Shown here: piece by piece, positions 27,040 through 36,004 of the stretch
How the letters are laid out: each line of letters opens with the position of its first letter
How positions within the stretch are numbered: position 1 is the first letter of the stretch
Source: Candidatus Eremiobacterota bacterium
GTDB taxonomy: Bacteria > Vulcanimicrobiota > Vulcanimicrobiia > Vulcanimicrobiales > Vulcanimicrobiaceae
DNA length: 64,000 nucleotides
NCBI GenBank assembly: GCA_019235885.1
Contig: JAFAKB010000051.1
Span: 16,875 to 80,874 of the forward strand
Direction of reading: 5' to 3'
Made by a program: the position numbers and the translations under genes
Notes under the pieces: model-generated
What the model was told of the DNA's origin: nothing
Databases searched by the model: none
Seen by the model: the letters and a program-made list of their open reading frames with translations, nothing else

Positions 27040-27477
27040 ATGCGGCGTGTGGTATTCTTGCTTGGCGTCTTCGCGCTGTCGGCGTGCTCCGGAGGCGGTG
27101 TGGCGACCCCTGCGCCGCCCCAAGGTCCGTGTGCGCCGAACGTCACCGACACGCAGGCGAAGCTGATCTCGCCCCCGGCGGGCGCGACGGGCGTCTCGCC
27201 GACGATCGGAAGCATCACGTTTTCCTATGGCCTCGAGGAGTCCGCGTCGACCGTCTTCTACCAGCTCACGGCGAACGACGGCTCGCCCCCGATCCAACTC
27301 GGCGACTATCCGGTTCACGACGACGTGGTGGTGATCAGTCCCGGCGTTGCCTCGTTGGCGATTCCGCCGCTGAAGTCCGCGACCACGTACTCGGTAACCG
27401 GCTTCAACATCAACATGGTGCACATCGTCTGCTTCCGCTCCGTTACGGTCAAGCTGGGTTCGTTCACGACAAGCTAG
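27040..27477 (+). CDS. Small lipoprotein with Ig/fibronectin-like domain
   Basis: 145 residues. MRRVVFLLGVFALSAC is a lipoprotein signal with lipobox LSAC (Cys16). The mature part begins with a Gly/Pro-rich linker and then PPAGATGVSPTIGSITFSY, the pattern of a bacterial Ig-like or fibronectin-type domain, ending in a TTYSVTGFNIN strand. Probably an envelope-anchored protein. Single gene facing the convergent gene at 27542; a dispersed repeat lies between them. Confidence 0.65.
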   Translation: MRRVVFLLGVFALSACSGGGVATPAPPQGPCAPNVTDTQAKLISPPAGATGVSPTIGSITFSYGLEESASTVFYQLTANDGSPPIQLGDYPVHDDVVVISPGVASLAIPPLKSATTYSVTGFNINMVHIVCFRSVTVKLGSFTTS

Positions 27478-27485
27478 CTGATCGC

Positions 27486-27507
27486 CCTCGACACGCTCAG
27501 GATGACA
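27486..27507 (+). repeat. Dispersed 22-bp repeat, copy between convergent genes
   Basis: CCTCGACACGCTCAGGATGACA, differing from the core at three positions. Sits in the 64-nt gap between two convergent genes. Confidence 0.6.
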
Positions 27508-27541
27508 GCGTGCAGCTTCGCGATCCGCTAAGCCTGAGCGC

Positions 27542-28222
27542 TTATTCCTGCGACCATGGTGCGAGCGGGGCGTCTAGGGCTGCGCGCGGGACGACGAAGT
27601 GGTTCGCGGGATCGCCATAGCGATCGAACCTCACGGTGAACAGGTTTCCGGCGGTGCACGATTCGTACTCGGGCCCTTCCTTCGCGTAGAGGCACGTCAT
27701 CGTCACCAGCCGGCGCCGGTAGGAGCGATGCTCCGGAGACCACGCCCGCGCGGTGAATCGCACGGCGCCGGTCAAGACGCCCTTGACGTGCCGGTCCGGG
27801 AGCTCCCGGACGACGAGCGGGGGCTCGCGCTCGTCGACCGGACTCTTTCGCGGGTGAAGACCGTGTGCCGCTGCGGACCTCATCATGCGCACCGTATCGA
27901 TTTTCAGCCAGCCCTCTCGCCGGAAATACTGATAGACGATGGGACCGATGAAGTACGTTTCAGTTCGTTCGCCGCCGCGGATCCGCACGAGCTTGTAACG
28001 CCGCGGGCCGTCTTCGATTCCAACGAAGCGCTCTCCGTTCGAGGCGGTGACCGTTATACGATAGGAGGAACCAGCCGTCGCCCGTCGGGCGCTCTTCGGC
28101 AGCCACGCGATAGTGGGGAGCGTGAAGCCGACGAGATCGCGGTCGCCCGGATTCGGCCCGGCGCCGATCAGGGTGAGCGCCGCGGCGGTGGCAGCGGCTG
28201 CGCGACGAGCGGTGATGACCAT
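27542..28222 (-). CDS. Secreted or envelope protein of unknown function
   Basis: 226 residues from ATG 28222; the open frame continues further upstream but runs into the neighbouring gene. MVITARRAAAATAAALTLIG resembles a Sec signal peptide. The rest is a mixture of beta-rich segments (SYRITVTASNGERFVGIEDG, LVTMTCLYAKEG) without a motif I recognise. It ends VPRAALDAPLAPWSQE. No family assigned. Transcribed alone; the next gene upstream starts about 23 nt away on the same strand. Confidence 0.55.
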   Translation of the reverse strand: MVITARRAAAATAAALTLIGAGPNPGDRDLVGFTLPTIAWLPKSARRATAGSSYRITVTASNGERFVGIEDGPRRYKLVRIRGGERTETYFIGPIVYQYFRREGWLKIDTVRMMRSAAAHGLHPRKSPVDEREPPLVVRELPDRHVKGVLTGAVRFTARAWSPEHRSYRRRLVTMTCLYAKEGPEYESCTAGNLFTVRFDRYGDPANHFVVPRAALDAPLAPWSQE

Positions 28223-28245
28223 CGAATCCGTTCTACCCGAACCGG

Positions 28246-29205
28246 TTAGCTCGGGATCGGGAGGCGGGTGCCGCGCCCTTCGACGATGCAGCGGTCGAAT
28301 ACGTGCGATGCTGCGGCGACGTCCCACAGGCCGATGCCGAGCGACTCGAAGAGCGTGATCTGATCGTCGGAGGTTCGGCCGAGCGCGTGGCCGGCGACGA
28401 CGTCGCTCAGGCGCGTCGCGTGCTCCCACTGCCAGCGGCCGCTTTCGTTCGCCGCGCGCAGGTCGCCGGACTCGATCTTCGCCTGAGCGAGGTCTTCGAC
28501 CGCGACGACCGCTGCGCGCGCGACCGCTTCGACGTCGATCTCCTGCGCGTTCGCGCGGTTCGAGCCCGCCGCGTTGACGTGCGCGCCGGCCTTGAGCCAC
28601 GCGCCTTCCAGCACCGGGGTGTTGGAGTTGGTCATCGTGCACACGACGTCCGCCTCCGCCACCGCGTCGCGCCCGCTCGCGACCGGCTCGACCGGGACGT
28701 CGACACGTTCGCTCATCAGCTCGCAGAACTCCGCCCGGCGCTGCGGGTCGCGGCCGTAGACGAGGACGCGTTCGATCGGGCGCACGTGCACGCACGCTTC
28801 GAGCTGCGTGCGCGCTTGCCAGCCGGTGCCGATGACCGCCAGCGTGCGCGCGTCCTCGCGCGCCATGTAGCGCGTCGCGACGCCGGAAGCGGCGCCGGTG
28901 CGAATCTGCCCGAGCGCGTCGGCTTCGATGATCGCGAGCATTTCGCCGTTCTCGTCGAAGAGCGTGTACCAGAATTTCGCGCCGCGGCCTTTCGGCGCGA
29001 CGGTGTACGTCTTGTGGCCCATGCGCCCGCCGTAGGCCGCGACCAGCACTTGGATGACCGACGAGCTCGTGTACGCGCGCTGGCGCGGCTTGTTCTGGGC
29101 GCGCCCCTCGGCGAGCGCGCGTGCGGCGTCTTCGACCAGCGCGAGCGCGTCGCGCATCGTAAACGTGGCGACGACGTCGCCTTCGGTCAGATAGAGCGGG
29201 TTCAC
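28246..29205 (-). CDS. Ornithine cyclodeaminase / mu-crystallin family protein
   Basis: 319 residues from GTG 29205. Family marks are GGRMGHKTYTVAPKGRGAKF (substrate-binding Lys), DALGQIRTGAASGVATRYMA, the NAD-binding LAVIGTGWQARTQLEACVHV and SDVVAGHALGRTSDDQITLF. Members include ornithine cyclodeaminase, alanine dehydrogenase and ketimine reductases, so the exact reaction is open. It overlaps the upstream beta-hydroxyacid dehydrogenase by 4 nt (GTGA), implying an operon. Confidence 0.9.
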   Translation of the reverse strand: MNPLYLTEGDVVATFTMRDALALVEDAARALAEGRAQNKPRQRAYTSSSVIQVLVAAYGGRMGHKTYTVAPKGRGAKFWYTLFDENGEMLAIIEADALGQIRTGAASGVATRYMAREDARTLAVIGTGWQARTQLEACVHVRPIERVLVYGRDPQRRAEFCELMSERVDVPVEPVASGRDAVAEADVVCTMTNSNTPVLEGAWLKAGAHVNAAGSNRANAQEIDVEAVARAAVVAVEDLAQAKIESGDLRAANESGRWQWEHATRLSDVVAGHALGRTSDDQITLFESLGIGLWDVAAASHVFDRCIVEGRGTRLPIPS

Positions 29206-30050
29206 GCGCGGCCCGAGCCGACCACGCCGGCGTCGTCGCCGCCGAAGCCGGCGGCGATGTAGCGGTCTTGCAACGCGGTGACGCCGGGCATGACGTCGAG
29301 GCGCGTGCCGTGGCGCGCCGCCTCCTCGATCATCAGCCGCGCGTCCTTGCGCGCCATGCTGAGCTCGAAGCTCGGCGGGCTGAAGCGGCCCTCGGCCATC
29401 TGCTTGCCGCGGCCTTGAATGGCGTTGCCCGGGTTGAACTCGCTGAAGAGCGCGTGCGCGTCTTTGGGATCGATCCCGAGCGAGCGCGCGAGCGCGAAGA
29501 CGTCGGCGAGCCCGCCGGTGATCACCAGCAGCATCATGTTGCCGAAAAGCTTGAACGCGGCCGCGCGCGACGGGTCGTCGCCGAGCTCGAGAACCTTCCC
29601 GGTCATCGGCGCGAGCCGCGGTTTCACGCGCGCGCGCACCGCGGGATCGCCGGAGAGCAGCAGGATCCCGGTGGCCTCGCGCGCGTTCTGCGGGCCCATG
29701 AAGACCGGCGCGTGGACGAACGTGCGCCCGCGATCCGCCCAGCGCTGCACGCGCTCGGCGGTCGGCGTCGGCGCGGTCGTCGTGTGGTCCGCGATGAAGG
29801 CGGTCGGCAGGATCAGGTCGGTGAGCGGCTCCAGCACCGCATCGACGGCCGCGTCGTCGCTCAGCGTGAGGTGAATCTCCGCTGCGCCGCGCACCGCGTC
29901 GGCCGGGTTGTCGAACGCTTTCGCGCCGTCGGCTTCCAGCGCACGCGCTTTCTCGGCGGTGCGGTTCCAGACGTGGACCGTCTCGCCGCGCTCCAGCAGC
30001 TTGCGTACGAAGTTGGCGCCGAGCAGTCCGGTGCCTAGCCATGCGATCAA
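29202..30050 (-). CDS. NAD(P)-binding beta-hydroxyacid dehydrogenase (3-hydroxyisobutyrate dehydrogenase family)
   Basis: 282 residues from TTG 30050, supported by GAGGAG 7 nt upstream; no ATG or GTG gives a sensible N-terminus. Marks: IAWLGTGLLGANFVRKLLER (dinucleotide fold), VHVWNRTAEKARAL, the DHTTTAPTPTAE signature segment and catalytic Lys167 in FKLFGNMMLL. Such enzymes oxidise or reduce small hydroxy acids. First gene of a two-gene operon with the ornithine-cyclodeaminase homologue. Confidence 0.88.
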   Translation of the reverse strand: MIAWLGTGLLGANFVRKLLERGETVHVWNRTAEKARALEADGAKAFDNPADAVRGAAEIHLTLSDDAAVDAVLEPLTDLILPTAFIADHTTTAPTPTAERVQRWADRGRTFVHAPVFMGPQNAREATGILLLSGDPAVRARVKPRLAPMTGKVLELGDDPSRAAAFKLFGNMMLLVITGGLADVFALARSLGIDPKDAHALFSEFNPGNAIQGRGKQMAEGRFSPPSFELSMARKDARLMIEEAARHGTRLDVMPGVTALQDRYIAAGFGGDDAGVVGSGRA

Positions 30051-30369
30051 GGCGGTTCTCCTCAAATCGGTAATGTGGTCGGTCGCCGACGTTGTACCCG
30101 CGTTCCGCGCTGCGCGCATTCGAGCCGCTTGCCTTCCGGGGCGAGCAACAAGCATTGGACGTCTTCGGCAAATGCGGAGAAGCCGCAGTGTAGGATCAAA
30201 TCGTACCGGCCTCATGAACGACGTCGTCAATGCCGTCATCCACGATCATCGGCACCGTGGATTGCGCCGACTGTTCGTAGTCGTTACGGTAAGGTGCGCA
30301 AATAATACGCATCTGAAGAATACTCCAAGGAATGTCACCTATGCGGCATCACCTTTTGCTCCGGGGCAC

Positions 30370-30397
30370 TTGTGTCGCTATCCTGCAATGCTATACT
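30370..30397 (+). promoter_or_regulatory. Predicted sigma70-type promoter for lipoprotein gene
   Basis: TTGTGT (30370-30375) and TATACT (30392-30397) with a 16-nt spacer. Predicted start of transcription near 30404, 40 nt before the ATG at 30445. The rest of the 30051-30444 gap shows no gene; 30280-30400 is visibly AT-richer than its surroundings. Confidence 0.5.
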
Positions 30398-30444
30398 CGG
30401 CATCGAGCAGCACCTGCGGGAAGCTGTTCGGAAAGGCCGCCACG

Positions 30445-31005
30445 ATGAAAACGATCGCAGCCATGGCGTTCGTCGCTCTGCTCACGGGCTGTGCCGGAAG
30501 TCGCTCGAGCGTTCCACCAGCGGGTCAGCTGACGTCGCAGACCGGATCGCGCGAACCGCAATATGTCACCATTCAGCCTGGGTTCGGCGTCGAATACCTT
30601 GACACGTACGCGCCGGTCGGACCCTGCCAACCCGGTGTGCTTACGATCATGTCGGGTCGCGCACCGGTCACGAGCCTGTCGTTCCCAGCCGGCCAAGGCC
30701 CGCCACTCGTCGTATCGAACTGCAACTTCTTTACGCCTCAGAACGTCATCGTCTACCTCAATACTCCCACCTACGGTTCGCCGGTGCTTCGGTACACCAA
30801 TCAAACGATCACGGTGGACGCGCCCGGCCCCGCACAAGTCACGGCAACCTGGTCCGCCGCGGGAGCGCCAGGACCCGAGTCGGTGATACGGTCACCCCAA
30901 TCCAAAACGCCCTCAGGGACCGCAACGCCAAGTCCGACGGCGACGGTAACCTTTACGATCGGAGCACCGCAGAGCGGCAACCTTTCCAGGCGCATTCGGC
31001 TCTAA
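30445..31005 (+). CDS. Lipoprotein of unknown function
   Basis: 186 residues from ATG 30445, chosen over an upstream in-frame ATG (30391) because it begins a clean lipoprotein signal, MKTIAAMAFVALLTGCAGS (lipobox LTGC, Cys16), and has GGAAAGG 7 nt upstream. The mature protein has beta-rich segments (YVTIQPGFGVEYLDTYAPVG, TNQTITVDAPGPAQVTATWS) and a Ser/Pro/Thr-rich C-terminus that could be a wall-spanning or disordered tail. Base composition is less GC-rich than neighbours. No family recognised. Confidence 0.65.
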   Translation: MKTIAAMAFVALLTGCAGSRSSVPPAGQLTSQTGSREPQYVTIQPGFGVEYLDTYAPVGPCQPGVLTIMSGRAPVTSLSFPAGQGPPLVVSNCNFFTPQNVIVYLNTPTYGSPVLRYTNQTITVDAPGPAQVTATWSAAGAPGPESVIRSPQSKTPSGTATPSPTATVTFTIGAPQSGNLSRRIRL

Positions 31006-31038
31006 ACGATCGGCCGGCGTTGAAGCCGTCTTCGCAAG

Positions 31039-32466
31039 TCATCCGGGCAGGCCGGTCGCGTAGGCGACCACCGCGCCGCGCCGCGCGATCAGCCGGTAGT
31101 GGCCCGCGCGCAGAACGTCGCGAATGAGCGGCAGCACGCGGCGCTGGAAATCCTCGTTCGGATAGTCTTCGGCGAAGACGACGTAGCCGGCACGCGACCA
31201 TGACGGCCCGCTGCCGAGCGGCGTCGCGTTCGGGTGCGTCGCCGCAAGCGCCGTATACCACTCGTCGTGCGTCGCCACGCTCGCGTCGCGCGGAATCGTC
31301 GCGAGCACCGCGCGCGCATCGGCGAGCGCGTGGTACGACGGCTTGAGATAGTGCAGCGGGTGCAGCGGGCTGAACGCGATCAGCACGATCGCCGAGAGCA
31401 CGAACGCGATCGTCGTCCAGCGGCGCTGAACGCGCAGCGTCGCGATCCCGCCGGCGAACGCGATCAGCAGCCACGGGATCCAGAGCGCCGCGTAGTGCAT
31501 CCCCATCCGCCACACCAAGCCGCTGTTCGCCAGAAGCACGATCGCGAACCCGGGGACTGCCAGCAGCGCGAGCCGCGAGCGCAGCGGCACGAGGGCCAGC
31601 GGAACGAACGCTTCGAGCACGTACGTCAGCCGGCCGATCGTGAAAATCGCGGCGAAGAACGCGAGGGGGTGCAGGAGCGGCGCGAGCAGCAACGCCGCGG
31701 GGCCGCGCGCGAACGGGTAGTCGTAGAAGTGCGACGGCGGCCACGGGCCGACGCGCGGCAACACTATGAGCGCGTAGACCGCGTCGGACGCGATCGCCAG
31801 CGCGGCGGAACCAAGACCTGCGGCGAGCAGCGCGCGGTCGCGCCGCAGCGCGCCGTCGACCGCGACGACGAGTCCCACGATCGCGAGCTCGATGCAGACG
31901 TCCTCGCGCAGCCCCGCGAGCAACACCGCGCAGATCGCGACCCACGCCCACGCGCGGCGCCGCACCGCGAGCCACCAGCCCAGCGCGAGCGCCGGCAGCA
32001 ATCCGAGGTCGCGGAATTCGCCGAACCCGACCGCCACCAGCGGCGGGTAGACCAGCGCGACGGCGCCGATCCGGTCGGCGACGCCGCGCTCGAGGCGCAT
32101 CGTCCGCGCGACCGCGGCGAGCAGCGGCGCGGACGCGACCGTGGCGGCGGCAAGGATCGCTTGCAGCACCCACACGCTATGCGTCGCGGCGAGGAACGGC
32201 CACAGGAGCACCAGCGTGGGCGACCAGTGAAACCGGTAGTGCGTCCCGCCTTCGATTCCGTTCCGCATCCCACCGAACGAGTCCAGCACGATCTGCACGA
32301 ACGTCCCAGTGTCGGCCCCGTAGCTCCAGTCCGCCGTGCGGATCGTGGCGAGAATGCTGAGGACCAGGAAAGCGGCGATGGTCCCGATCCACAGACCGGA
32401 GACGCGGTTGGTGCGCACCAGGATCTGCTGTTCGCCCTTATAGCCGTGAATTCGTTCCGAATCCAA
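31039..32466 (-). CDS. DUF2079 family polytopic membrane protein
   Basis: 475 residues with about 10-12 hydrophobic segments. The DADTG-type N-terminal loop (SYGADTGTFVQIVLDSFGGM) followed by HYRFHWSPTLVLLWPF and the LYVLEAF-like GRLTYVLEAFVPLALVPL resemble DUF2079 proteins, which are distantly related to GT-C glycosyltransferases. The C-terminal soluble part has ASVATHDEWYTALAATHPNA and YVVFAEDYPNEDFQRRV. Function unknown. Single gene, divergent from the gene at 32686. Confidence 0.75.
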   Translation of the reverse strand: MDSERIHGYKGEQQILVRTNRVSGLWIGTIAAFLVLSILATIRTADWSYGADTGTFVQIVLDSFGGMRNGIEGGTHYRFHWSPTLVLLWPFLAATHSVWVLQAILAAATVASAPLLAAVARTMRLERGVADRIGAVALVYPPLVAVGFGEFRDLGLLPALALGWWLAVRRRAWAWVAICAVLLAGLREDVCIELAIVGLVVAVDGALRRDRALLAAGLGSAALAIASDAVYALIVLPRVGPWPPSHFYDYPFARGPAALLLAPLLHPLAFFAAIFTIGRLTYVLEAFVPLALVPLRSRLALLAVPGFAIVLLANSGLVWRMGMHYAALWIPWLLIAFAGGIATLRVQRRWTTIAFVLSAIVLIAFSPLHPLHYLKPSYHALADARAVLATIPRDASVATHDEWYTALAATHPNATPLGSGPSWSRAGYVVFAEDYPNEDFQRRVLPLIRDVLRAGHYRLIARRGAVVAYATGLPG

Positions 32467-32685
32467 GCGACCAGAGGGCCAACGGGGTGGAATCGGCTAG
32501 CGAACGCGCGGTAAGCGCTATGCCGCGACATGCGTGGCACAAGGTACAAAGGAAGTCCACTTCGACACTTGGGTGTCGGTAAGACGCGCGGGTTTTGCGG
32601 CTCGGGCCGTGGTATTGCGGATCATGGCGTTCCCGTGGAGGGCTTCAGCGCTTGCCTGGCCAGCTATTTGGAGTGGGAGCCGGTA

Positions 32686-33594
32686 ATGGACGAGCTGCCG
32701 CATGAGTTCGCCGAGCCGGCCGCGCAAGGGGCGCTGTCATTCAACGGCCAGTTGCACTTCAAATGCGGAAACTGCCATGAAATTTCATGGGCGGACGTCA
32801 TGTATGGGAAGTCGGCACTTTCCGGTGCCCTCACGCCGCGCTGCCCCAATTGTGAAACGCCACGCCTGCAGCTCATCAAGTTCGACGCTCAGGGCAACGT
32901 CGTAAGCCCTCCGTTTCCGAAGCGCTTATTCGTCTTACCCCAAGGTCCGGAGCCTCTCGGAGAGTCGATCGAAAGCGACGTCCATTTCCTAGCCGAGTAC
33001 TTTCGAACGCTCCAACGGTCTCCCAAGGCTCACGCGGCGTGCGTTCACTTCGTGAGGTTCATCGAGTCGGTCTTCCACCAGGTATATCGCGCAACCGAGG
33101 CGGCAACAGACCTATTGAACCTCGCGTCCGGAATCATGAGAGCGGTCTATCGCGAGACCGGGAATCTCGATGCAGCGTACCGGTCGATTTCGCTGATGAC
33201 AAGGGCGCGCGACATAACGTCGAGCGCGGTCCAGCGTGCGGTCTACGGATTGAACATCAGCCAAACGCTGTATTCCGTTTTGGCGCGCGAACAAGAAGAG
33301 CTTCTCGGACTTCGTCTGGGACTCGACGTGAAGGAGTATGCGCTGAAGCTCTCGCGCGAGAGCCTTCTGGTCTTTGAACGAGAACCGCAACTGGCCGAAC
33401 TGCGCGCGCACCAAAAGTGGCTGATGGGCGACATACTCAAAGCCGGTGAGGCTTCGGAGGGCGAGCTACGCGAGGCTCTCGTCTGGCTAGATGACGCGTT
33501 GAACGACCCAGGCCTGCCGGAAGGCATCGTCCCGCACGTCCACGAGAGCCGAGCGCGCACACGCTTGAAACAGGTGACCTCCCCGCCGGACTGA
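32686..33594 (+). CDS. Zinc-ribbon protein with helical C-terminus, unknown function
   Basis: 302 residues from ATG 32686, which has GGGAG 6 nt upstream; the longer frame from 32530 lacks a site. The N-terminus carries Cys27-x2-Cys30 (KCGNCHE) and Cys53-x2-Cys56 (RCPNCET), a zinc ribbon. The remaining 200 residues are mostly helical with repeat-like segments (LRLGLDVKEYALKLSRESLL, WLMGDILKAGEASEGELREA), suggesting a TPR-like scaffold. GC content is lower than in the housekeeping genes. Family not recognised. Confidence 0.65.
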   Translation: MDELPHEFAEPAAQGALSFNGQLHFKCGNCHEISWADVMYGKSALSGALTPRCPNCETPRLQLIKFDAQGNVVSPPFPKRLFVLPQGPEPLGESIESDVHFLAEYFRTLQRSPKAHAACVHFVRFIESVFHQVYRATEAATDLLNLASGIMRAVYRETGNLDAAYRSISLMTRARDITSSAVQRAVYGLNISQTLYSVLAREQEELLGLRLGLDVKEYALKLSRESLLVFEREPQLAELRAHQKWLMGDILKAGEASEGELREALVWLDDALNDPGLPEGIVPHVHESRARTRLKQVTSPPD

Positions 33595-33618
33595 CGGGGA
33601 AGTCACGCTGTTGTACGA

Positions 33619-34197
33619 CTATCGCCGGGCGCTGTCGCGCTCCGTGAAGAATTCCTCGTGAATCGTCGGGACGTCGTCGAGCTGGTTCACAGCTTGGCGC
33701 TGCGTGACGCCGCCGGCTTTGATCTGCTGGCCCTCGGCCGCGAGGCCGCCGTCGGGGGTCAGCAGCCGACCATTGCAGCGTGAGATCACGGTCGCGGGAT
33801 CCTCTGAACCATCGCGCCCGTCGTCATCGCCGAGCGTCACGGTGAGCACTGAGCTGCCCGGGGCGATGCTTGTTTCGAGCTGCGCGGCGTCCGCCGCGCC
33901 GACACCGTGTTCGATCAGCGCCTCGTTGAGCGTGTACTGCTCGCCCGCAAAGAAGCGGCCGATCTTTCCGAGGATGTTGCTGCTGCCGCCCTCGACGACG
34001 TCCGTTCCGTCCACCTCGCCGGTCAGCGCGCCCGTGTCAACTCCTCTGGAGCTGTCCTTCGGGCCATGCGGCCTCGTCGTTCCAATCCAGGTGTGCTTGT
34101 ATCCCGCATCGTGGAGATCTCGCGCGGCAGCGCGAGCGTCGTCGCGGTCCACGAAGACGCCAACAACTGCCCGGGCGGCGTCATGTTTCGCAGTCAT
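33619..34197 (-). CDS. General stress protein 17M-like domain protein
   Basis: 192 residues. Two ATGs are close together; the second (34197) is chosen because GGAGG is 7 nt upstream of it, while it abuts the first. The N-terminus AVVGVFVDRDDARAAARDLH, then an acidic Gly-rich middle and EQYTLNEALIEHGVGAADAA with SSVLTVTLGDDD, resembles the YflT / general stress protein 17M-like domain that occurs in stress-induced proteins. The C-terminal VPTIHEEFFTERDS is unlike that domain and unassigned. Confidence 0.6.
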   Translation of the reverse strand: MTAKHDAARAVVGVFVDRDDARAAARDLHDAGYKHTWIGTTRPHGPKDSSRGVDTGALTGEVDGTDVVEGGSSNILGKIGRFFAGEQYTLNEALIEHGVGAADAAQLETSIAPGSSVLTVTLGDDDGRDGSEDPATVISRCNGRLLTPDGGLAAEGQQIKAGGVTQRQAVNQLDDVPTIHEEFFTERDSARR

Positions 34198-34367
34198 TCT
34201 CATTCCTCCGAATTCGAGTTCTCGTCCGCGTTACGTCTCTCCATACCCGCCGCGCCCGAACGTCAGGTACCAGGCGGTCGTTCGCGAAACATCGGCCGCT
34301 TGAACCGCATTACGGCGAGCAATCACCGTGTCGCAAATGAGTGTAATCGCCTCATCGGACGATCATG

Positions 34368-34600
34368 TTACGACGTTGCGAAAATTTTGCGGCCGCCGAT
34401 GCGCCGCCAGCGGATCGCGGGTTCTCCATCGACATCGACGTATTCGAAGGTAGGGCGGCAATAGCCGCATCGGCTTCGCGTTCCATCGCTTGCCAGCGGT
34501 CGGACCGGAACCACGCTTGAGCCCTGTCCGAGACCTTGACCCATATCTTTGCCGCGCGTGCCACGGCCTGATGATCGCAGAGACACTGAGATACTTCAAT
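34368..34600 (-). pseudogene. Possible degraded small gene (antitoxin-like fragment)
   Basis: On the minus strand, one frame reads VARAAKIWVKVSDRAQAWFR then WQAMEREADAAIA, resembling the C-terminal helix of small antitoxin-type proteins. An adjacent frame continues RPTFEYVDVDGEPAIRWRRI with a stop near 34368. Together they look like one short gene broken by a frameshift near 34455. No intact start or toxin partner is visible. The rest of the gap 34204-34735 holds nothing I recognise. Confidence 0.3.
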
Positions 34601-34735
34601 ACGGAATTTCCGATTGGGGAGCGCAAAGGTTGGCTCTCCTACTAAAGCAAGGAGGCGTAGAGCCGACGGTTGAGCCACGCGGGAGGCGGAGCCGCTGCGG
34701 GTTGTCGGGAGTTGCGGCCAGAGATGTGTTTGCCT

Positions 34736-34764
34736 TTGACGCCGGGGACGTGCTGTGGTAGAGT
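34736..34764 (+). promoter_or_regulatory. Sigma70-type promoter for rpsK-rpsD-rpoA-rplQ
   Basis: TTGACG (34736-34741) and TAGAGT (34759-34764) with a 17-nt spacer, the same -35 and spacing as the rplC promoter. Transcription would start about 34771, directly before the structured leader. Confidence 0.7.
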
Positions 34765-34773
34765 AAGCCGTTG

Positions 34774-34902
34774 TGTCCGGGGCCGGGCATGACGCGCGTT
34801 CGCGCGCCCGCCGCCTTCGCCGGGCGGCCGGAAGACGAGGTCGGAGCCGCCGGGTCGCCGGGGCTGCCGGTCGAGGCGACGACACCGGGCCGTGCCCGGA
34901 CA
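34774..34902 (+). ncRNA. Predicted structured 5' leader of the rpsK operon
   Basis: The ends TGTCCGGG (34774-34781) and CCCGGACA (34895-34902) pair perfectly over 8 bp and enclose several internal hairpins: CGCGC with GCGCG (34793-34806), GCCGCC with GGCGGC (34810-34828), and a GC-rich stem around AGCC/GGCT near 34847-34865. The structure begins right at the predicted transcription start and ends before rpsK. A ribosomal-protein autoregulatory leader (S4 or another) is plausible; not matched to a known family. Confidence 0.5.
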
Positions 34903-34930
34903 GGATAAACCAGCAAAGAGCAGTTTTCGT

Positions 34931-35326
34931 TTGGCCGCCAAGAAGCAAACCAAGACGCGCAAGAAGCGCGAGTTCAAGAACGTCGGAGCGGGCGTCGCCC
35001 ACATCCACTCGTCGTTCAACAATACGATCGTCACGATCACCGACAACACCGGGTCGACGATCGCCTGGGCCTCCGCCGGGAACCTCGGGTTCAAGGGCTC
35101 GAAGAAGTCCACCCCGTTCGCCGCGCAGATGGCCGCCGAAGCGGTCGCGCGCAAGGCGATGGACCACGGGATGAAGACCGCCGAGGTCTACGTCAAGGGT
35201 CCGGGCGCCGGCCGCGAAGCCGCGATCCGCTCGCTGCAGGCCGCCGGTTTGGAGATCACCCTCATCAAAGACGTCACGCCGATCCCGCACAACGGCTGCC
35301 GGCCGCCGAAGCGCCGCAGAGTGTAA
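34931..35326 (+). CDS. rpsK: 30S ribosomal protein S11
   Basis: 131 residues from TTG 34931, giving the usual short basic N-terminus ([20 protein letters not shown]) and family-normal length. A GTG at 34892 would add 13 residues but falls inside the leader's closing stem and has no ribosome-binding site. Marks: [27 protein letters not shown]-like [20 protein letters not shown] and [19 protein letters not shown]11 lies on the 30S platform beside the mRNA. Confidence 0.95.
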   Translation: MAAKKQTKTRKKREFKNVGAGVAHIHSSFNNTIVTITDNTGSTIAWASAGNLGFKGSKKSTPFAAQMAAEAVARKAMDHGMKTAEVYVKGPGAGREAAIRSLQAAGLEITLIKDVTPIPHNGCRPPKRRRV

Positions 35327-35344
35327 GGGAGTTGTAGGAAAACG

Positions 35345-36004
35345 ATGGCCCGTTACACCGAAGCCGTGTGCCGACTCTGCCGCCGCGAGACCGCGACCAG
35401 CAAGACCGGCGAAAAGATCAAGCTCTTCCTCAAGGGCGACCGCTGCCTGTCCAAAAAGTGCGCCGTCGAGCGCCGCGGAACCGCGCCGGGTCAGAAGACG
35501 CAGAACACCAAGACGCGTCAGAAGATCTCCGAGTTCGGCCGCCAGCTCCGCGAGAAGCAGAAGATGCGCCGCTACTACGGCGTGCTTGAGAACCAGTTCT
35601 CGAACTACTTCCGCGAAGCGCAGCGCGTCAAGGGCAAGACCGGCGCGACCTTCCTGCAGCTGCTCGAGCGCCGTCTCGACAACGTCATCTACCGGCTCAA
35701 CCTCGCGCAGAGCCGCGCCCAGGCGCGCCAGCTCGTCACGCACCGCCACTTCCGCTTGAACGGGCGCATCGTCAACGTGCCCTCGATCATCGTGAAGGCC
35801 GGCGACGAAATCACGATCACCGACCGCTCGAAGTCCTCGGACTTCTTCGCCGGCGCGATCGAGACCGCGAAGAACCGCCGCCACCCTGAGTGGCTCGAGT
35901 TCAACGAGACCGACGCTTCATCAAAAGTGCTGGCGCTCCCGAGCCGCGAGCAGATCGATACCCCGGTCGACGAGCAACTGATCGTCGAGTACTACAGCCG
36001 CTAA
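35345..36004 (+). CDS. rpsD: 30S ribosomal protein S4, zinc-binding form
   Basis: 219 residues. N-terminal Cys9, Cys12, Cys34 and Cys39 form a zinc site; the loop between the Cys pairs is several residues longer than in the Thermus protein. Body marks are [36 protein letters not shown] and the S4 RNA-binding segment [20 protein letters not shown] with [18 protein letters not shown]4 nucleates 16S assembly and is the classical repressor of this operon in other bacteria. Confidence 0.97.
   Translation: MARYTEAVCRLCRRETATSKTGEKIKLFLKGDRCLSKKCAVERRGTAPGQKTQNTKTRQKISEFGRQLREKQKMRRYYGVLENQFSNYFREAQRVKGKTGATFLQLLERRLDNVIYRLNLAQSRAQARQLVTHRHFRLNGRIVNVPSIIVKAGDEITITDRSKSSDFFAGAIETAKNRRHPEWLEFNETDASSKVLALPSREQIDTPVDEQLIVEYYSR

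Noticed and set aside
34892..34930. Longer rpsK start at GTG 34892
   Set aside because: It falls inside the predicted leader stem, lacks a ribosome-binding site and adds residues absent from S11 proteins.
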